Assembly: GCA_035690725.1 (NCBI GenBank)
Contig: DASSKF010000049.1
Location: 1 to 16,586 of the forward strand
Length of the DNA: 16,586 nt
Reading direction: 5' to 3'
From: DASSKF01 sp035690725
GTDB lineage: Bacteria > Actinomycetota > Actinomycetes > Actinomycetales > Dermatophilaceae
Positions 7,641 to 14,735 of the stretch are shown one piece after another (within the stretch, counting starts at the first letter, position 1; every line of letters starts with the position of its first letter). The notes under the pieces were generated by a model. That model saw nothing but the letters and a program-made list of their open reading frames with translations, had not been told where the DNA came from and searched no databases. The position numbers and the translations under genes are program-made.

Positions 7641-8517
7641 CGACCTGGAGGGGGAGCGGCTGCTCGGGGCGGCCGACGTCCGCGCGATCGCCGCTCGCCT
7701 CGGGGTGCGGCCCACGAAGCAGTGGGGGCAGAACTTCGTCATCGATGCCAACACGGTTCGCCGCATCGTGCGGCTGGCCGGTGTCGGGCCCGACGACGTG
7801 GTCCTCGAGGTCGGCCCGGGCCTGGGGTCGCTGACCCTCGCGCTGCTGCCACGCGTCCGCCGGGTCGTCGCGGTCGAGATCGACCGGCTGCTCGCCGACG
7901 CCCTTCCCGCCACCGTGGGGGAGCGGGTGCCGGACCTGCGGGAACGCCTGTCGGTGCTGCGGGCCGACGCGCTCACGGTGCGGTCCCTGCCGGACCCGCA
8001 GCCCACGGCACTCGTCGCGAACCTGCCGTACAACGTCGCGGTGCCCGTCGTCCTCGGCCTGCTGGCGCACCTGCCGACCGTCGAGCGGGCGCTGGTGATG
8101 GTGCAGCTCGAGGTGGCCGAGCGCCTGGCCGCGGCCCCGGGGAGCAAGGCGTACGGCGTGCCGAGCGTCAAGGCCGCCTGGTACGCCGACGTCCGGCTCG
8201 CCGGCACCGTCGGCCGGACCGTCTTCTGGCCGGCGCCCAACGTCGACTCCGGCCTCGTGGCGATGACCCGCCGCCCGCCACCGCCCGCGGAGCTCGGCGG
8301 GGTCGTCGTGGACCGGGAGGCCGTGTTCGCCTGTGTCGACGCCGCATTCGCCCAGCGGCGCAAGACACTGCGTGCCGCTCTCGCCGGGTGGGCAGGATCG
8401 GCCACCCGGGCGGAGGAGGCCCTGCGCGCGGCCGGCGTGGACCCGCGCACTCGGGGGGAGCGGCTCGACATACCGGAGTTCGCGCGGATCGCGGCGGCAC
8501 GGGCGGCGCTCGGATAG
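7636..8517 (+). CDS. rsmA: 16S rRNA (adenine(1518)-N6/adenine(1519)-N6)-dimethyltransferase KsgA/RsmA
   Basis: Dimethylates the two adjacent adenines in the 3' terminal hairpin of 16S rRNA, a late step of 30S assembly; also called ksgA. The GTG at 7636 yields 293 aa starting MSDLEGERLLGAADVRAIA, and the LLG...RPTKQWGQNFV block aligns with what I recall of the mycobacterial N-terminus. SAM motif I is LEVGPGLGSLT (57-67), the acidic end of beta-2 is VEID (80-83), and the catalytic motif is NLPYN (129-133). The C-terminal domain has FAQRRKTLRAAL and an RGERLDIPEFARI-type end. The only candidate ribosome binding site is a weak GGAGAG about 14 nt upstream, and a palindrome-derived repeat occupies the region just before the start, so initiation could depend on RNA structure or coupling. 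It is followed by ispE as in other actinobacteria. Confidence 0.95.
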   Translation: MSDLEGERLLGAADVRAIAARLGVRPTKQWGQNFVIDANTVRRIVRLAGVGPDDVVLEVGPGLGSLTLALLPRVRRVVAVEIDRLLADALPATVGERVPDLRERLSVLRADALTVRSLPDPQPTALVANLPYNVAVPVVLGLLAHLPTVERALVMVQLEVAERLAAAPGSKAYGVPSVKAAWYADVRLAGTVGRTVFWPAPNVDSGLVAMTRRPPPPAELGGVVVDREAVFACVDAAFAQRRKTLRAALAGWAGSATRAEEALRAAGVDPRTRGERLDIPEFARIAAARAALG

Positions 8518-8576
8518 GTGGGTGGCCGCACGGGCGCCCGGGTCCCCGCCGGTGTGGCGTGACCGGCACCGGGCCA

Positions 8577-8582
8577 TAGGGT
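8577..8582 (+). promoter_or_regulatory. putative -10 box of ispE
   Basis: TAGGGT fits TANNNT and ends 6 nt before the ispE ATG, as expected for a leaderless transcript. The bases AGGGTGAG overlapping it could also serve as a weak ribosome binding site, so this element and a translated leader are alternatives. The ksgA-ispE gap is only 71 bp. Confidence 0.4.
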
Positions 8583-8588
8583 GAGCGC

Positions 8589-9530
8589 ATGTCTCGTGCG
8601 TCGGCTCCCGCCCGTTCGGTGACCGTGCGTGCGCCGGCAAAGCTCAACCTGGAGCTGACCGTCGGGCCCCGCCGCGCGGACGGCTTCCACGACCTCGCCA
8701 CCGTCTTCCATGCGATCGGTCTCTACGACGACGTGACCGTGGAGCCGGCCGACGACTGGGAGGTCGTCGTCACCGGGCCCTACGCGGACCACGTCCCCAC
8801 CGACGGCGACAACCTGGCGCTGCGCGCCGCCCGCCTCATCGCCGAGCAGGCGGGCGACCACGGGCCGGTGCGGATCACCATCGACAAGGAGATCCCGGTC
8901 GCGGGCGGCATGGCGGGCGGCTCCGCCGACGGCGCCGGGGCGCTGCTCGCGTGCGACCTGCTGTGGGAGGCCGGGCTGTCGCGCAACGAGCTGGAGGAGC
9001 TCGCCGCCGAGCTGGGCAGCGACGTGCCGTTCGCGCTCGCGGGTGGCACGGCCATCGGGTCCGGCCGCGGGGAGCACCTGGTGCCCGTGCTGGCCCCCGG
9101 GCACTACGAATGGGTGCTCGCGATCAGCGAGGGCGGCCTGTCCACCCCCTTGGTGTATGCCGAGTGCGACCGGTTGCGCGGTCGCCGTCCCGTCCCCGAG
9201 CCGGAGCCCTCCGAGGACCTGATGAGCGCCCTGCGCTCGGGAGACCCGGAGGCCGTCGGGGGTGCGCTCACCAACGACCTGCAGGAGGCGGCGTTCACCC
9301 TGCGTCCCGAGCTGCGCGGGCTGCTCGAGGTCGGCCTCGACTTCGGCGCGCTCGGCGGCGTCGTGTCCGGGTCCGGGCCGACGATCGCCTTCCTGACCGC
9401 CGACGTCGAGGGTGCCCTGGACCTGTCGGTGGCGCTCGCTGCCAGCGGCGCGGCCCCGGAGGTGAAGCGGGCCACGGGCCCGGCGCACGGGGTGCACGTG
9501 GTCCGCTCGCCGAGCCTGCGGACCCTGTGA
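8589..9530 (+). CDS. ispE: 4-(cytidine 5'-diphospho)-2-C-methyl-D-erythritol kinase
   Basis: GHMP-family kinase that phosphorylates CDP-methylerythritol with ATP in the MEP route to isoprenoid precursors; cytosolic, 313 aa. Visible motifs are the substrate-binding start APAKLNLELTVGPRRADGFH (15-34), the glycine-rich ATP loop PVAGGMAGGSADGAGALL (103-120), the catalytic Asp in LGSDVPFAL (D145), and the third GHMP motif GVVSGSGPTIAFL. Length and motif order are normal. The stop overlaps the GTG start of the ABC-F gene (GTGA), implying translational coupling. The ksgA-ispE linkage is conserved in Actinobacteria. Confidence 0.96.
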   Translation: MSRASAPARSVTVRAPAKLNLELTVGPRRADGFHDLATVFHAIGLYDDVTVEPADDWEVVVTGPYADHVPTDGDNLALRAARLIAEQAGDHGPVRITIDKEIPVAGGMAGGSADGAGALLACDLLWEAGLSRNELEELAAELGSDVPFALAGGTAIGSGRGEHLVPVLAPGHYEWVLAISEGGLSTPLVYAECDRLRGRRPVPEPEPSEDLMSALRSGDPEAVGGALTNDLQEAAFTLRPELRGLLEVGLDFGALGGVVSGSGPTIAFLTADVEGALDLSVALAASGAAPEVKRATGPAHGVHVVRSPSLRTL

Positions 9531-11416
9531 CGGTGGTCAACCTCGTCTCGGCCGAGCGGCTCTCGCTGGCCCTCGGCACCACCGTGGTGCTCGACGACGT
9601 CTCCCTCGGGGTCGGCGGTGCCGACCGAATCGGGGTCGTCGGGCGCAACGGCGGCGGCAAGTCGACCCTGCTGCGCGTGCTCGCCGGCCAGCAGGAGGTG
9701 GACACCGGTCGGGTGACCCGCACCGGCACCCTCACGGTGGGCCTGCTGGCCCAGGAGGACACCCTCGAGCCGACGGCCACCGTCCGCGAGGTCGTGCTCG
9801 GCGACCTCGCCGAGCACGAGTGGGCCGGTGACGCCCGGGTCCGCGACGTCCTCGACGGGCTGCTGGGTGGCCTGGACGCCCGTGCCGTGGGCGGTCTCGA
9901 CGGCCTGGTCGGCCCCCTGTCCGGTGGTGAGCGCCGGCGGCTGGCGCTGGCGGCTCTGCTGGTGGCCGACCCCGGCCTGCTGCTGCTGGACGAGCCGACC
10001 AACCACCTCGACGTCGAGGGCGTGGCCTGGCTGGCCGACCACCTCGTGCAGCGGCGGAGCGGCCCCGACACGGCGCTGGTCGCCGTGACGCACGACCGGT
10101 GGTTCCTCGACGCCGTCGCCACGACGACCTGGGAGGTCGAGGACGGCGGGGTGCACGCATACGAGGGCGGCTATGCGGCATACGTGCTGGCGAAGGCCGA
10201 GCGGGCACGGATCGCGGCGGTCACCGAGGAGCGGCGCAACAACCTGCTCCGCAAGGAGCTGGCGTGGCTGCGGCGCGGCCCGCCGGCGCGCACGAGCAAG
10301 CCGCGCTTCCGGGTGGAGGCGGCCAACGCCCTCATCACCGACGAGCCCGCGCCCCGGGACGAGGTCTCGCTCGTCCGGTTCGCCACGACCCGGCTCGGCA
10401 AGGACGTGGTCGACCTGCTCGAGGCGACCGTGCGTCGGGGTGGCCGGGCGCTGCTGGACCGGGTGACCTGGCGGTTGGCGCCCGGTGACCGGGTCGGGAT
10501 CGTCGGCGTGAACGGCGCCGGGAAGTCGACGCTGCTCGGGGCCGTGGACGGGCACGTCCCGCTCGACGCCGGCAAGCGCAAGGTCGGCAAGACCGTGGTC
10601 CTGGCCCACCTGACCCAGGAGGTGCGCGAGCTCGAGCCGCTCGCCGGCCGCCGCGTCATCGACGCGATCACCGACGTGCGCTCGCACATCCGGCTTGGGG
10701 ACCGGGAGGTCAGCGCCAGCCAGCTCGCCCAGCGGCTCGGGTTCACCGGCGGCCGGCAGCAGACGCGGGTCGGCGACCTGTCCGGCGGCGAGCGCCGGCG
10801 GCTGCAGATCCTGCGGCTGCTCATGGACGAGCCCAACGTCCTGCTGCTCGACGAGCCGACGAACGACCTGGACATCGACACGCTCACCTCGCTCGAGGAC
10901 GTGCTCGACGGCTGGGCCGGCACGCTGCTCGTGGTCTCGCACGACCGCTACCTCCTGGAGCGGATGTGTGACCGGCAGGTTGCCCTGCTCGGGGACGGCC
11001 GGGTCCGGGACCTGCCCGGGGGTGTCGAGCAGTACCTCGAGCTGCGGCGGGAGGCCGAGGCGTCCGGGTCCGGCCGGGCGAGCGGGTCAGCGGGCGGCAC
11101 CGGTGCCGCTGCTGCGGCTCCCGCCGGTGCTGGGGCCGCTCCTGCGGATGCTGGGGCCGCTCCCGCGGATGCTGGGGCCGCTCCCGCGGATGCGCCGGAC
11201 GCGGCCGCCGTGCGGTCGGCGCGCAAGGACATGAACCGGATCGAGCGCCAGCTCGGCAAGCTGGCCGACCGGGAGCAACGGCTGCACGAGCAGATGGTGG
11301 CCGCCGCCGACGACCACCAGAAGGCGCTCGAGCTCAACGGGCAGCTGCGTGAGGTCCTCGACGAGCGCGAGCGCCTCGAGACGGAGTGGCTCGAGGCGGC
11401 GGACGTCGTGAGCTGA
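9527..11416 (+). CDS. ABC-F family ATP-binding protein
   Basis: Soluble duplicated ABC ATPase without membrane helices, the architecture of ribosome-associated ABC-F factors (Uup/EttA-like group); 629 aa from the GTG overlapping the ispE stop. First domain: Walker A GRNGGGKST (39-47), signature LSGGE (131-135), Walker B LLLLDEPTNHLD (151-162), switch H189. The interdomain linker (about 220-270) is helical and basic, as expected for ribosome contact. Second domain: Walker A GVNGAGKST (327-335), LSGGE (418-422), Walker B VLLLDEPTNDLD (438-449), switch H472. A Gly/Ala/Pro/Asp-rich repeat stretch (about 512-560) leads to a charged C-terminal coiled coil (about 564-624), as in Uup-type members. 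Both catalytic Glu residues (156, 443) are present, so both sites should hydrolyse ATP. Whether it has a housekeeping or antibiotic-protection role cannot be told from sequence. Confidence 0.93.
   Translation: MTVVNLVSAERLSLALGTTVVLDDVSLGVGGADRIGVVGRNGGGKSTLLRVLAGQQEVDTGRVTRTGTLTVGLLAQEDTLEPTATVREVVLGDLAEHEWAGDARVRDVLDGLLGGLDARAVGGLDGLVGPLSGGERRRLALAALLVADPGLLLLDEPTNHLDVEGVAWLADHLVQRRSGPDTALVAVTHDRWFLDAVATTTWEVEDGGVHAYEGGYAAYVLAKAERARIAAVTEERRNNLLRKELAWLRRGPPARTSKPRFRVEAANALITDEPAPRDEVSLVRFATTRLGKDVVDLLEATVRRGGRALLDRVTWRLAPGDRVGIVGVNGAGKSTLLGAVDGHVPLDAGKRKVGKTVVLAHLTQEVRELEPLAGRRVIDAITDVRSHIRLGDREVSASQLAQRLGFTGGRQQTRVGDLSGGERRRLQILRLLMDEPNVLLLDEPTNDLDIDTLTSLEDVLDGWAGTLLVVSHDRYLLERMCDRQVALLGDGRVRDLPGGVEQYLELRREAEASGSGRASGSAGGTGAAAAAPAGAGAAPADAGAAPADAGAAPADAPDAAAVRSARKDMNRIERQLGKLADREQRLHEQMVAAADDHQKALELNGQLREVLDERERLETEWLEAADVVS
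11126..11188 (+). repeat. 21-bp tandem repeat, three copies, in the ABC-F linker
   Basis: In-frame units at 11126-11146, 11147-11167 and 11168-11188 share GCTGGGGCCGCTCC and encode (G/D)AGAAPA three times. The units differ by only a few bases, suggesting recent expansion. They lie in the flexible tether between the second ATPase domain and the C-terminal coiled coil. Confidence 0.85.
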
Positions 11417-11420
11417 TCGC

Positions 11421-11444
11421 GCGGTCGGGCGGTCGGGCGGTCGG
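11421..11444 (+). repeat. 8-bp tandem repeat, three copies
   Basis: GCGGTCGG occurs three times head to tail immediately after the ABC-F stop. It forms no stem with a T-run and does not look like a terminator. Confidence 0.7.
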
Positions 11445-11523
11445 TCGTCCCGGCTCCGGTCGCGCGGCCCCGGTTGCCGTGGCGGATCGGGGCGGGAAGC
11501 GAACCCGCGGGGGCGTTTGTCGT

Positions 11524-11605
11524 GCTGGGCCGCCGTTGCAGCGTGGGCCCGGTGAGCGAACCGGTGTCGGGTGTCCGCTTCGGCTCGAGCGCCGCCGTTG
11601 CAGCG
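11524..11605 (+). repeat. extragenic repeat, two copies (pair downstream of the DUF559 gene)
   Basis: The 15-mer GCCGCCGTTGCAGCG occurs at 11529-11543 and 11591-11605, 62 bp apart, between the convergent ABC-F and DUF559 genes. The first copy extends left as TGCTGG and right as TGGGCC, and its GGGCC/GGCCC arms could form a stem. It matches the repeats at 12727-12845 in 22 of 26 aligned bases (11525-11550 against 12742-12767), in the same orientation. Apart from this and the 8-bp repeat, I see nothing in the 258-bp gap. Confidence 0.6.
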
Positions 11606-11674
11606 GGGGCTCGACACCTGACGCCGTCGGCACGACGACGGCGACCACCAGGTCCACCAACGACGGTTCCCACG

Positions 11675-12595
11675 TCAGGCGACGCGACGACATCCTTCGC
11701 GCACCCGTGCCGCGACCAACGACGGCCGCTCCAGGTCGTCCCAGGTGAAGCGCTCGAAGCCCCATCCCTGCCGGCGAACCCGGTCCTCGCGCTGCTTCTC
11801 CCGGGCGACCGCCTCGGCTCCGCCCTCGCCGCGGTACTTGAGCAGGCCGTCGAACTCGACCAGCAGGCGGGTCCCGCGGACCCGGAAGTCGGCTCGGGCG
11901 ATGACCCGGTCGCCGTCCTCCACGCTGAACTGTGGGGTCACCGGGATCCGGAGGGCGTGGAAGACCAGCCGGAGCCGGCTCTCGCCGACCGACTCGGAGC
12001 GCTGGTCAGCCAGTTGCGCCGTCAGCTGTGCCTCGCGGCCGCCCGGCCACCCGGCGGCCTGCCTCGCGGCCAGCTCCAGGTCCTCCGCCGTCACCTGCTG
12101 GCGGTGGAGCGCAGCGTCCGCTGCGACGATCCCCGCCGTGCTGCCTGCGTGGGCCGCCGTCTGGATGACGGCGATGGCGATGGGCACGGTCGGCCAGTCG
12201 CCGACGAGCGTCGGCTCCACGCCATCGAGTCGGCGATGAACGGCAAACTCCGGACCCACCCGGCCGTGGGACCTGGTCAGGGTGGTCAGGTGCGCCCGCG
12301 CGAGGTCGACCGCGTGCGCGGGCAGGGCGTGCAGCAGCAGCGCCGAGTGGTGACTGGCCACGGCACGGCCAGCGAATCGCAGCAGGAGGCCCCGGGTCAG
12401 CTGGCGGTGCCGGTCCTCGCGTGACACCGGAGCGGTCGAGCCCGCGAGCCCATAGACGCCGCGGGCGAGGCGACGACAGGCCCCTGTCCTGACCAGGACC
12501 CGCAGGCCGGCGTCGGTGTAGCCGCACGCGAGCGCATCCTCCCGGGTGAAGACGCCACCTCGGTCCGTGCTGCGGGTGATCAGCAGTTCGTTCAC
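11675..12595 (-). CDS. AbiEi-like N-terminal domain plus DUF559 (VSR-like endonuclease fold) protein
   Basis: A 306-aa protein of a type common and variable in actinobacterial genomes. The N-terminus (about 8-52, FTREDALACGYTDAGLRVLV...GVYGLAG) resembles the winged-helix antitoxin domain of AbiEi-like proteins. The C-terminal part (about 200-300) resembles DUF559, related to the very-short-patch-repair PD-(D/E)XK nuclease fold: SVGESRLR (E205), ARADFRV (D236), LLVEFDGLLKY (E247, D249, K253), then EKQREDRVRRQGW and RFTWDDL. These acidic residues and the Lys are the likely metal and catalytic site, so nuclease activity is plausible but unproven. The GTG at 12595 has GAGG 7 nt upstream. No partner toxin gene is adjacent. 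Intergenic repeats of one family lie on both sides. Confidence 0.85.
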   Translation of the reverse strand: MNELLITRSTDRGGVFTREDALACGYTDAGLRVLVRTGACRRLARGVYGLAGSTAPVSREDRHRQLTRGLLLRFAGRAVASHHSALLLHALPAHAVDLARAHLTTLTRSHGRVGPEFAVHRRLDGVEPTLVGDWPTVPIAIAVIQTAAHAGSTAGIVAADAALHRQQVTAEDLELAARQAAGWPGGREAQLTAQLADQRSESVGESRLRLVFHALRIPVTPQFSVEDGDRVIARADFRVRGTRLLVEFDGLLKYRGEGGAEAVAREKQREDRVRRQGWGFERFTWDDLERPSLVAARVREGCRRVA

Positions 12596-12726
12596 CCGAA
12601 CAGCCTCGGGCTGCGTGGCGTCGATCGGCCCCGGGGCCTGACCCCCTGTGGGCCTCGCGGGATGCGAGTGTCCGGCCTGTGGAGGATCCGCCGGTGCCCG
12701 TCAACGGGATGGGCGGGGAGGGTCCG

Positions 12727-12845
12727 GGACGGGTTCGGCTGCTGGGCCGCCGCTGCAACCGGGGCCGAGCACGGCAAGCGGTCCCCCGCGGACGGGTTCG
12801 GCTGCTGGGCCGCCGCTGCAACCGGGGCCGAGCACGGCAAGCGGT
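12727..12845 (+). repeat. perfect 56-bp direct repeat, two copies (pair upstream of the DUF559 gene)
   Basis: A 56-bp sequence occurs identically at 12727-12782 and 12790-12845, with a 7-bp spacer (63-bp period). Each copy contains TGCTGGGCCGCCGCTGCAAC, closely related to the repeats at 11524-11605. Within each copy GTTCGGC and GCCGAGC can pair, with one wobble, to form a stem. It lies in the 276-bp gap between the DUF559 and marR genes; the rest of that gap (12596-12726) shows nothing recognisable. Confidence 0.9.
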
Positions 12846-12871
12846 GCCGGGGACAAGATGTGTTCGCCTGC

Positions 12872-13381
12872 TCAGTGCTCGAACGGGCCGAGCAGCGTCC
12901 GCAGCAGGTCGGCCAGCTCGGTACGCGCCTGCTCGGGCAGCTCGGCGAGCAGCGCGTGCTCGCTCTCGAGCAGGTCGGCCATGGCCCGGTCGACGACCCG
13001 TCGGCCCTCGTCGGTGAGCGCCACGATGACGCCGCGCCGGTCCCGGGGTGCGGGGCTGCGCCGGACCAGGCCGCGGCGCTCGAGGCGGTCGACCCGGTTG
13101 GTCATCGTGCCGCTGGTGACCAGCGTCTGCTGGACGAGCCGGCCGGGAGAGAGCTGGTAGGGCTCCCCGGCCCGGCGCAGGGCCGACAGCACGTCGAACT
13201 CCCACCCCTCGAGCCCGTGGCGGGTGAACGCCGAGCCGCGGGCGAGGTCGAGGTGCCGCGCCAGCCGGGACACCCGCGAGAGCACCTGCAGCGGGGCGAC
13301 GTCGAGGTCGGGCCGCTCGCGCTGCCAGGCCTCGACGATCCGGTCGACCTCGTCGTGGTCGGCGCCCTCGGTCGAAACCAT
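12872..13381 (-). CDS. tamR: MarR family transcriptional regulator, TamR-like
   Basis: A 169-aa winged-helix regulator. An N-terminal extension (about 8-30) carrying a Trp (W19, EAWQRERPDLD) precedes the MarR fold, as in the UrtR/TamR subgroup of ligand-responsive MarR proteins. The recognition helix lies in LVTSGTMTNRVDRLERRGL (87-105) and the wing in APRDRRGVIVALT (111-123). It is divergent from a trans-aconitate methyltransferase gene and a perfect palindrome sits between them. That is the arrangement described for Streptomyces TamR, which represses its own gene and tam and responds to trans-aconitate, citrate and related acids. By analogy this protein should bind the operator at 13405-13424. 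A TAGAGT -10-like hexamer ends 6 nt before the ATG, so the mRNA may be leaderless. The symbol rests on context and general similarity. Confidence 0.88.
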   Translation of the reverse strand: MVSTEGADHDEVDRIVEAWQRERPDLDVAPLQVLSRVSRLARHLDLARGSAFTRHGLEGWEFDVLSALRRAGEPYQLSPGRLVQQTLVTSGTMTNRVDRLERRGLVRRSPAPRDRRGVIVALTDEGRRVVDRAMADLLESEHALLAELPEQARTELADLLRTLLGPFEH

Positions 13382-13394
13382 GTGGCCACTCTAC

Positions 13395-13423
13395 TTGCCG
13401 TCGAGTATCTTGATGTCAAGATA
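13395..13423 (+). promoter_or_regulatory. candidate tam promoter
   Basis: TTGCCG (13395-13400) and AAGATA (13418-13423) are separated by 17 bp and resemble -35 and -10 boxes. The second box lies inside the palindromic operator, so repressor binding would block RNA polymerase. Confidence 0.45.
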
Positions 13424-13424
13424 C
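13405..13424. promoter_or_regulatory. palindromic operator shared by tamR and tam
   Basis: GTATCTTGATGTCAAGATAC is a perfect inverted repeat with 9-bp arms and a 2-bp centre, a typical MarR-type site with a TTGA..TCAA core. It overlaps the candidate tam -10 and also TTGACA on the minus strand (13419 to 13414), a candidate tamR -35. One bound dimer would therefore cover both promoters. It is also strikingly AT-rich against its surroundings. Confidence 0.85.
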
Positions 13425-13441
13425 TTTGGAGGAGGACCAGC

Positions 13442-14662
13442 ATGGCCGAGAACACCGCCGAGAACACCACCGCCAACACGGGGGCCGCGACCTGGGACCC
13501 GCAGCAGTACGCCCGCTACGGCGACCACCGCGGTCGACCGTTCCACGACCTGCTGCACCGGGTGCAGGCCGAGTCGCCACGCCTCGTCGTCGACCTCGGC
13601 TGCGGCAACGGCCCGCTCACCCTCGGCCTGACCCGCCGCTGGCCCGGTGCGCGGATCGTCGGCGTCGACTCCTCGGTGCCGATGCTCGAGCGCGCCCGCG
13701 AGCTCGACGCTGCCGGCCGGGTGGAGTGGGTGCACGCCGACGTCGGCGAGTGGGACCCCGCGTCCCTCGGGGCTGCCCCCGACGTCGTGGTGAGCAACGC
13801 GCTGCTGCAGTGGGTTCCGGACCACCGCCGGCTGCTGCCCGCCTGGATCGGTGCGCTCGCCCCCGGCGGCTGGTTCGCCCTCCAGGTCCCCGGCAACTTC
13901 GACGCGCCCTCGCACGCGATCCTGCGCGAGCTCGCACGCGTCCACCCGCGGGCCGCGGAGCTGACGCCGCGGCTGCGGGACGGGGCAGCGGTCGGCGAGC
14001 CCTCGGCATACGCGTCGTTGATGGCGGACGCGGGCCTGGTGCCGGACACGTGGGAGACCACCTACCTGCACCTGCTGGACCCGGACGGGGCACAGGACGA
14101 CCCGGTGCTGGAGTGGGTGAAGGGAACGGCGCTGCGTCCGGTACTGGACGTGCTGACCGACGAGCGGGAGCGCGCGGACTTCCTGACCCGGTATGCCGAG
14201 CGCCTCCGGGACGCCTACCCGCGCCGGTCGTTCGGCACGCCGCTGCCCTTCCGTCGCGTCTTCGCCGTGGGGCACCGGCCGGGGGAGACCGACGGAGCGG
14301 AGCCGGGCCCCGTTGGGCTGCACCACGTCCAGGTCTCCTGCCCCGCGGGGTCGGAGGACCGGCTCCGGCAGTTCTACGCGGGGGTGCTCGGGATGACGGA
14401 GCTCGCCAAGCCGCCCGTCCTCGCCGCCCGCGGTGGCGTGTGGTTCCGCGCCGGTGCGTGCGAGATCCACTGCGGCGTGGAGGATCCGTTCACCCCGGCG
14501 CGCAAGGCGCACCCGGGGATCGCGGTCGGCGACGTCGACGAGGTGGCCCGGCGCGTCGCGGCCGCCGGCGGCGAGGTGCGGTGGGACGAGACCGTCCCCG
14601 GCCTGCGCCGGTTCCACACCGACGACCCGGTCGGGAACCGGATCGAGATGCAGCAGGCGTGA
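13442..14662 (+). CDS. tam: trans-aconitate 2-methyltransferase fused to a C-terminal VOC (glyoxalase-fold) domain
   Basis: The ATG at 13442 has a strong ribosome binding site (GGAGGAGG, 6 nt upstream) and gives 406 aa. Residues 1 to about 278 form a class I SAM methyltransferase matching Tam: WDPQQYARYGDHRGRPFHDL, motif I VVDLGCGNGPLT (49-60), the acidic end of beta-2 in VGVDSS, NALLQWVPDH, and LPFRRVFAVGHRP closing the domain. Tam methylates trans-aconitate, a by-product and inhibitor of aconitase. Residues of about 291-405 form a VOC domain (VGLHHVQVSCPAGSEDRLRQ, ending PVGNRIEMQQ), with H294/H295 and E402 as possible metal ligands. Known Tam proteins are about 255-270 aa, so the VOC half is a fusion; its substrate is unknown. 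The divergent TamR-like repressor and palindromic operator support control by trans-aconitate or citrate. Confidence 0.88.
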   Translation: MAENTAENTTANTGAATWDPQQYARYGDHRGRPFHDLLHRVQAESPRLVVDLGCGNGPLTLGLTRRWPGARIVGVDSSVPMLERARELDAAGRVEWVHADVGEWDPASLGAAPDVVVSNALLQWVPDHRRLLPAWIGALAPGGWFALQVPGNFDAPSHAILRELARVHPRAAELTPRLRDGAAVGEPSAYASLMADAGLVPDTWETTYLHLLDPDGAQDDPVLEWVKGTALRPVLDVLTDERERADFLTRYAERLRDAYPRRSFGTPLPFRRVFAVGHRPGETDGAEPGPVGLHHVQVSCPAGSEDRLRQFYAGVLGMTELAKPPVLAARGGVWFRAGACEIHCGVEDPFTPARKAHPGIAVGDVDEVARRVAAAGGEVRWDETVPGLRRFHTDDPVGNRIEMQQA

Positions 14663-14735
14663 CCCGGGCGGGTTGACGCTTCGGCAGGGTCCGGCCGCGC
14701 TGCGGGCCCCCGCGGCGCCGGGCACACTGAGGCGT

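Noticed and set aside
11675..12595. AbiE toxin-antitoxin operon
   Set aside because: Only an AbiEi-like N-terminal domain is present, fused to DUF559; there is no AbiEii nucleotidyltransferase toxin gene next to it.
12727..12845. CRISPR array
   Set aside because: There are only two units with a 7-bp spacer, no cas genes nearby, and related copies lie outside the array.
12662..13441. N-terminal extension of the Tam protein through the upstream open frame
   Set aside because: It would run antisense through the whole marR gene and the operator. The ATG at 13442 has an ideal ribosome binding site and matches the Tam N-terminus.
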